From: Astrothelium macrocarpum
Taxonomy: Eukaryota > Ascomycota > Dothideomycetes > Trypetheliales > Trypetheliaceae
NCBI GenBank assembly: GCA_021030915.1
Contig: JAGEMR010000248.1
Span: 1-20,664 of the forward strand
Reading direction: 5' to 3'
Length of the DNA: 20,664 nt
Part shown: piece after piece, positions 16,777 to 20,664 of the stretch
Layout: every line of letters starts with the position of its first letter
Numbering within the stretch: the first letter of the stretch is position 1
The notes under the pieces: model-generated
Database searches by the model: none
Seen by the model: only the letters and a program-made list of their open reading frames with translations
Told to the model about the DNA's origin: nothing
Translations under genes and position numbers: made by a program

Positions 16777-18904
16777 ATGACTGCAACTATCGCCCTTATA
16801 GCTGCTACGTCAATCCCCTCAGCCGGCGGCTTTGTTGGAGACATAAGACCTATCGGCTTCCAAGATGCTTGGTACGGAGCATTTTCTCCATGGACCGCAG
16901 CTGCCCTGCCGGATGTCAACAGCAATACTCTGGTTATTAATGGTGATGGCTGTCATATCGGTGATAACGGAACCGGCGCCCAGAACTGCACAGCGGCCTG
17001 TCAAAATTCGACGCTTGTTTGGAAAGATTCCAAAGCTATGAGTACCATGCAGAACTGCATGCTTTATCCTATCGTTTCTTCAATGCTTACTCTGGGCAAC
17101 CTTACGGACGATGCCGTGGAGACAGCTTCACAATTTGGATTTCTAGCCTCCGAGTCTGTCAATTTGAGTGCAATTATCGGCACAATCTCTCAATGTATTG
17201 ATGATTACTGTCAAGACACAGAAGACAACTGCCCTCCGCAAGGAGTAGACCCACCATACGACCCAACTTCGTTAGAATATTCTTTGGACCTACCTGGAAC
17301 TCCGCTTTCCATAAACCAATCAACCATAGTCGCCAAGCAGCTTGCTGCAGGTGTCTCCGTCAAATTACCATTCGCATTCAAGTATTATTGGTGCGATAGT
17401 GTGAAGGACATTACGAAAGCTCCAAGCGACCTCGGCGGTCCTGGCGTGTTTGTCTCATACATGACACAGATCTGCATCGCATTGCTAGCCTGGCTCGCTC
17501 AACGTATGGTGCACACTTGGATTCGGGACATTTTCTTTTGGTTTCGATCTCTTCTGTGTATTGCACCTTTACTATGGTGGAAGAGACCAGGCATGATTGA
17601 CGCTAGCTGGAAGCTTGCCCAAGAGAAACAAACACATGCAAAGAATTCCAAGTACGGTCTCGCTCTTGAAGGATTCTTGGCCAACTTTCAAAAAGCTCAA
17701 TGCTTCTTCATGCTGCCTGTCCAGGTTGCAGCACTCATGGCTGCGGGCTCGAAATCGAGCAGGAATTATTTTGAGGCGAATACATACCAACAGCTCTTAG
17801 ATAACAACTCTTTGTTGACTTCAGTTGCTCGGAACGGCATTATCCCGGTAGTATTTGTCCAATATCTCGTCCACGTGGAAAAGGCAGGGAGGGTCTCAGC
17901 TGAAAAATGGTTTACTTACCTACTGGCACTGGCAACGGCCATCATATCAGCAGTAACGCTCTATATCACAGAGAACGCAAATTTGGCGTCAGAGACAGTT
18001 GAAAAGGGCAACGACACAAATTATCCTACTTGTGGAGGGATCTCCCCGGTCAGATATTGCTACACGTCAAGAACGGACATTGTGTCAATGTCCTTCAACA
18101 GCTTCGAACCCAATTATTGGAAGGGGTGGCCTTTTCTAGAAGTACCCTGCTTCATTATGCTCGTCTTCCTCCTCGTGGACTTGCTCACCGTTTTCCGAGC
18201 TCGTGATACGTTGCCGCCTGATCCTGTTCCAGATTCCGAGGGAGTCAATGGAACGCGCCGTAGCCCGAAGTGTTCTCATCGAGTAAACCTCTACACGTTA
18301 TTGCGGGATTCTATTGAGTCTCGAGTATTCTGGGACCGCTACGAGCATCGGACAGATCGATCAATATTCCCCTTGCAATTCCTCGGCCTTCGTACACGAA
18401 AGCAAGTTGTGATGTCAGCATATCGGTTCCTCGTCTTCCTGTACGAAATCTTTTTCGTTGCCGCTCTTGCTATCGAGGGGGTTGTGCTCTGGCAATACTT
18501 TGGCTCATTCGACTTCACTTATTGGGGTCAGGTCTACGTCGATTACACCGCAGACGCTTGGACATTCGGCCAAATTATCGCCGTCGTGGTGTGGGTACCG
18601 GTCCTCGTAGATTGGTTATTTGCTTCATTCGGTAAGATATTGTTTCTCATTTGTTTGCCCCTAAGCTACTATGCATGCTTAAGCACTATTCTGACGTGGA
18701 TGCTCTAACTTTGCTATCTTAGTTGGGCCCGAAAACCCTAATGAGGAACTAAAATTGCGTCCAGATGAAGAAGCTCATCCTGGCATGCCTGAGAAGACGG
18801 GTTCTGATGTTGATCTAGCGCTGCTCCATTACAATCAGTCTCCCTTCCATCACTCCGACAGTAATGATTGTGCTAGGGAATCGGGTTCCGCATTTGCCCT
18901 TTGA
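16777..18904 (+). CDS. Multi-pass membrane glycoprotein, fungal, unknown family
   Basis: Two exons (16777-18631 and 18723-18904) give 678 residues. The 91-nt intron has a GTAAGA donor, CTAAC branch site 13 bases before the TTAG acceptor; without splicing the frame would end at 18708. The N-terminus MTATIALIAATSIPSAGG resembles a signal peptide. Residues about 20-220 form a Cys-rich lumenal/extracellular domain (C59, C71, C75, C94, C140, C145, C152, C206) with several N-glycosylation sequons (64, 70, 77, 109, 129, 180). About seven to eight hydrophobic segments follow (near 223-243, 251-268, 306-325, 353-366, 378-397, 452-474, 549-573, 597-617). The cytosolic tail is acidic and Ser/His-rich. 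I know no function; a receptor or transporter-like sensor is only a guess. The frame is open back to 16582 but without ATG. An alternative start at ATG 16625 with a 44-nt intron (16646-16689) would add 36 residues or so; that intron is unusually short, so 16777 is preferred. Confidence 0.75.
18632..18722 (+). other. Intron of the membrane-protein gene
   Basis: GTAAGA at 18632, CTAAC near 18705-18709, TTAG ending 18722. Its removal joins ...FASF to VGPENPNEEL in frame and extends the product by 60 residues to TGA 18902-18904. Confidence 0.75.
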
Positions 18905-19239
18905 GGAAAGCAGTTTTCATTCTCGCATATTTGGGTATATATTGGGTAGGTGTACGAAGTCACCGATGATAGCTACTCTAATTAATGCACTAATTTGAAT
19001 ATAAAAGCATAGTTCATCCAGAACTTAGCTGATCTTTACAAAAATAGCTTTTATAGGAGTGGGCCTTCAACTCACAAAAGTAACAGTCCCGGACCTTAGC
19101 CCCACAGCAAACGCTCAACATGTGATCTATTTTAGACATTTTTATCTAAAAAAAAAAACAAAGAGAACATTTTTTATATTAAATAGATAAATTTTTTTTT
19201 TTTTTCAAAAAAAAAAAAAGATAATTCTATTAAAACTAG
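18905..19239. other. 3' flank of the membrane-protein gene and boundary to AT-rich DNA
   Basis: Bases 18905-19135 should contain the 3' UTR; GAATATAAAAGC (about 18997) is a weak poly(A)-signal-like word. From 19138 to 19225 there are A and T homopolymer runs (a run of 11 A near 19150, a run of T near 19192-19205, and a run of A after 19208). Confidence 0.5.
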
Positions 19240-20664
19240 GGTCTACCACGGTGTTATGAACCACACCACCGCGTGGCTCACGCTGTACATACGCTCCGCA
19301 TATGATTAGCATATAATTCGCATATATTCAATCATAATAATTCAAAATTTTTCAAAAAATATGAAAATTGAAAAATAAATACAAATTATTTATGATGTAT
19401 TTTTTAAAAATTCATTTTTATCAATTCGTGAAATTGTATAAGAATTTAAAATTCCATATTCAATATTAAAATATAAATTAAACGGCGGTTTATTATCAAT
19501 AATTATTAAAAAATTATAACAATTTTTAATAAATATTGAAAAATCAATTTTAATTCATTGGATCAAATGATATATTATTATAGAAATTCCAATTATATAT
19601 TTATTATTAATTGAATTTATTGAATTTTTGTGAGAAAAGCGCATTTATCATACATCCCATTTATATTCTATACAAATCTATTTTGAATTTATTAATATCA
19701 ATTAAATTGAATGTTTTATCAAACGACATTTTCAAATTCGCAATATATATATTGATCAGTTAGAATCTGTTCGTATAAATGGAATAATTATAAAAACAAT
19801 AAATCATTAATTTAATATATTCGAAACGTAATAAAAAAAATATGAATACAATATTTCAGATATTTATAATATAAATAAATCAGAATTCGATATTGATAAA
19901 GAATAATTATTTAAAATATTAATTCATTTTGATATAAAAAAAAAATAAAAAATTATGACAGATAAATAAGAATGGATTATAGTAATTGAATATATTAATA
20001 TAATAAATAAGATATTTGCGTTTTTTTTGATCTTCAAAAATATATAATTGAATTCACATTGATTATTCGTAAAAATACCATCAGAATATCATTTCGCAAT
20101 TAATAAAAATGGCTGAACGTCAAATGAATTGATATTATATTGATTGATTGAAATTTTTGATCCTTTAATACGCGAACGATATAAGAATTGTAAATATCTT
20201 TTTATCGCAGATGGCCATGGTAGCCATATTCAGACCAAATTCATCACCTATTATATGAAAAATAAAATCGATTTTATGATTATATCATTATATTATTCAT
20301 ATATATTTCAATCATTTGATATAGATATATTTTCTATATTCAAACAGTTCTATATAAACGAAATAATTATATTTTATAAATTCAATATATAACGGACGTC
20401 TAAAATAGAATGGATTGAAATATTTATTCGGACGCGTAATATGGTTATATTAAAGGAAAATATTCGTACTGATTTTTAAAGCGCAGATATAATACCTTTA
20501 AATCACAGACGAATTTTGGATGAATTATCTCAGACATAATCATCACTATATATAAAAATTTCCACACCATCTGATTCAGATAATTTAGATCATTTATTAT
20601 TAAAGAATTCTTCTTCAGAAATTATTATATTTATCAAATCAAATAAAAAATTCATAAAAATTTT
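19240..20664 (+). mobile_element. Second pogo-family DNA transposon, right end outside window
   Basis: A GC-rich leader (about 19238-19315, beginning near ACTAGGGTCTACCACGG) precedes an AT-rich transposase fossil, the same architecture as the element at 6567-8427. The leader contains an imperfect palindrome (CCACGGTG ... CACCGCGTGG). The leader sequence differs from the first element's terminal repeat, and the transposase is of a different subfamily, so these are two families. The exact left end and TA duplication cannot be set without the right end. Confidence 0.7.
19361..20664 (+). pseudogene. Pogo-type transposase fossil (psq HTH, DDE_1), single frame, 3' end outside
   Basis: From ATG 19361 one frame runs to the window end, interrupted only by stop codons; I find no frameshift. 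An HTH-like N-terminus (IIYDVFFKNSFLSIREIV, then FKIPYSILKYKLNGG) is followed by the second helical DNA-binding unit (KRHFQIRNIYIDQLESVRING, split by stops). The first catalytic box reads IYNINKSEF at 19862-19888, with Asn (19874-19876) where the family has Asp. A clean open stretch at 20144-20392 keeps IADGHGSH (second Asp intact) and the FDIDIFSIFKQFY box with the third Asp. The C-terminal part (SKIEWIEIF, IIPLNHRRILDEL) is also clear. Stops within make it non-functional; damage is lighter than in the element at 6567. Confidence 0.88.

Overview
The window reads as nuclear DNA of a filamentous ascomycete (Pezizomycotina) with a two-speed, AT/GC-partitioned genome. Evidence: short GT...AG introns (50-91 nt) with CTRAY-like branch sites, a recognisable fungal arrestin of the LDB19/ART type, and two flanks so AT-rich that only transposon fossils can be read in them. 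The fossils carry the pattern expected of repeat-induced point mutation (RIP): nearly all damage visible in them is C-to-T / G-to-A, with CAA/CGA/TGG codons turned into stops and catalytic Asp codons turned into Asn. No species can be named from this sequence alone.

Layout. 1-3518: a plus-strand Ty1/copia retrotransposon, cut by the left window edge. Pre-integrase, integrase, reverse transcriptase and RNase H can all be followed, then a probable 3' LTR. 3519-6566: AT-rich DNA without an identifiable coding source, containing a less AT-rich patch (about 4880-5185) and an 18-bp minisatellite (5596-5695). 6567-8427: a complete, TA-flanked Fot1/pogo-type DNA transposon with 67-bp terminal inverted repeats and a dead transposase. 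8428-8640: AT-rich tail, then an abrupt change to balanced composition.

8640-19140: a gene island. It holds an intronless arrestin-like adaptor (minus, 9863-11446), a weak ORF (12032-12466), a spliced minus-strand gene for an acidic protein with a Cys cluster (13265-13992), a small hydrophilic ORF followed by a decaying coding frame (14347-15478), a diverged ~130-bp duplication (15525-15855), a small spliced minus-strand gene (15858-16218), and, diverging from it, a spliced gene for a multi-pass membrane glycoprotein of unknown family (16777-18904). From about 19140 the sequence becomes AT-rich again and contains a second pogo-family transposase fossil running off the right edge.

Only the arrestin can be given a cellular role with confidence: an adaptor recruiting an Rsp5/NEDD4-type ubiquitin ligase to plasma-membrane transporters. 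I see no operon-like cooperation among the genes. The most distinctive things are the orphan genes of the island, the GC-rich transposon ends that escaped RIP, and the cytosine context left in the mutated DNA. Several apparent long ORFs begin at TTG or GTG and were discarded or re-started, since nuclear fungal genes start at ATG.
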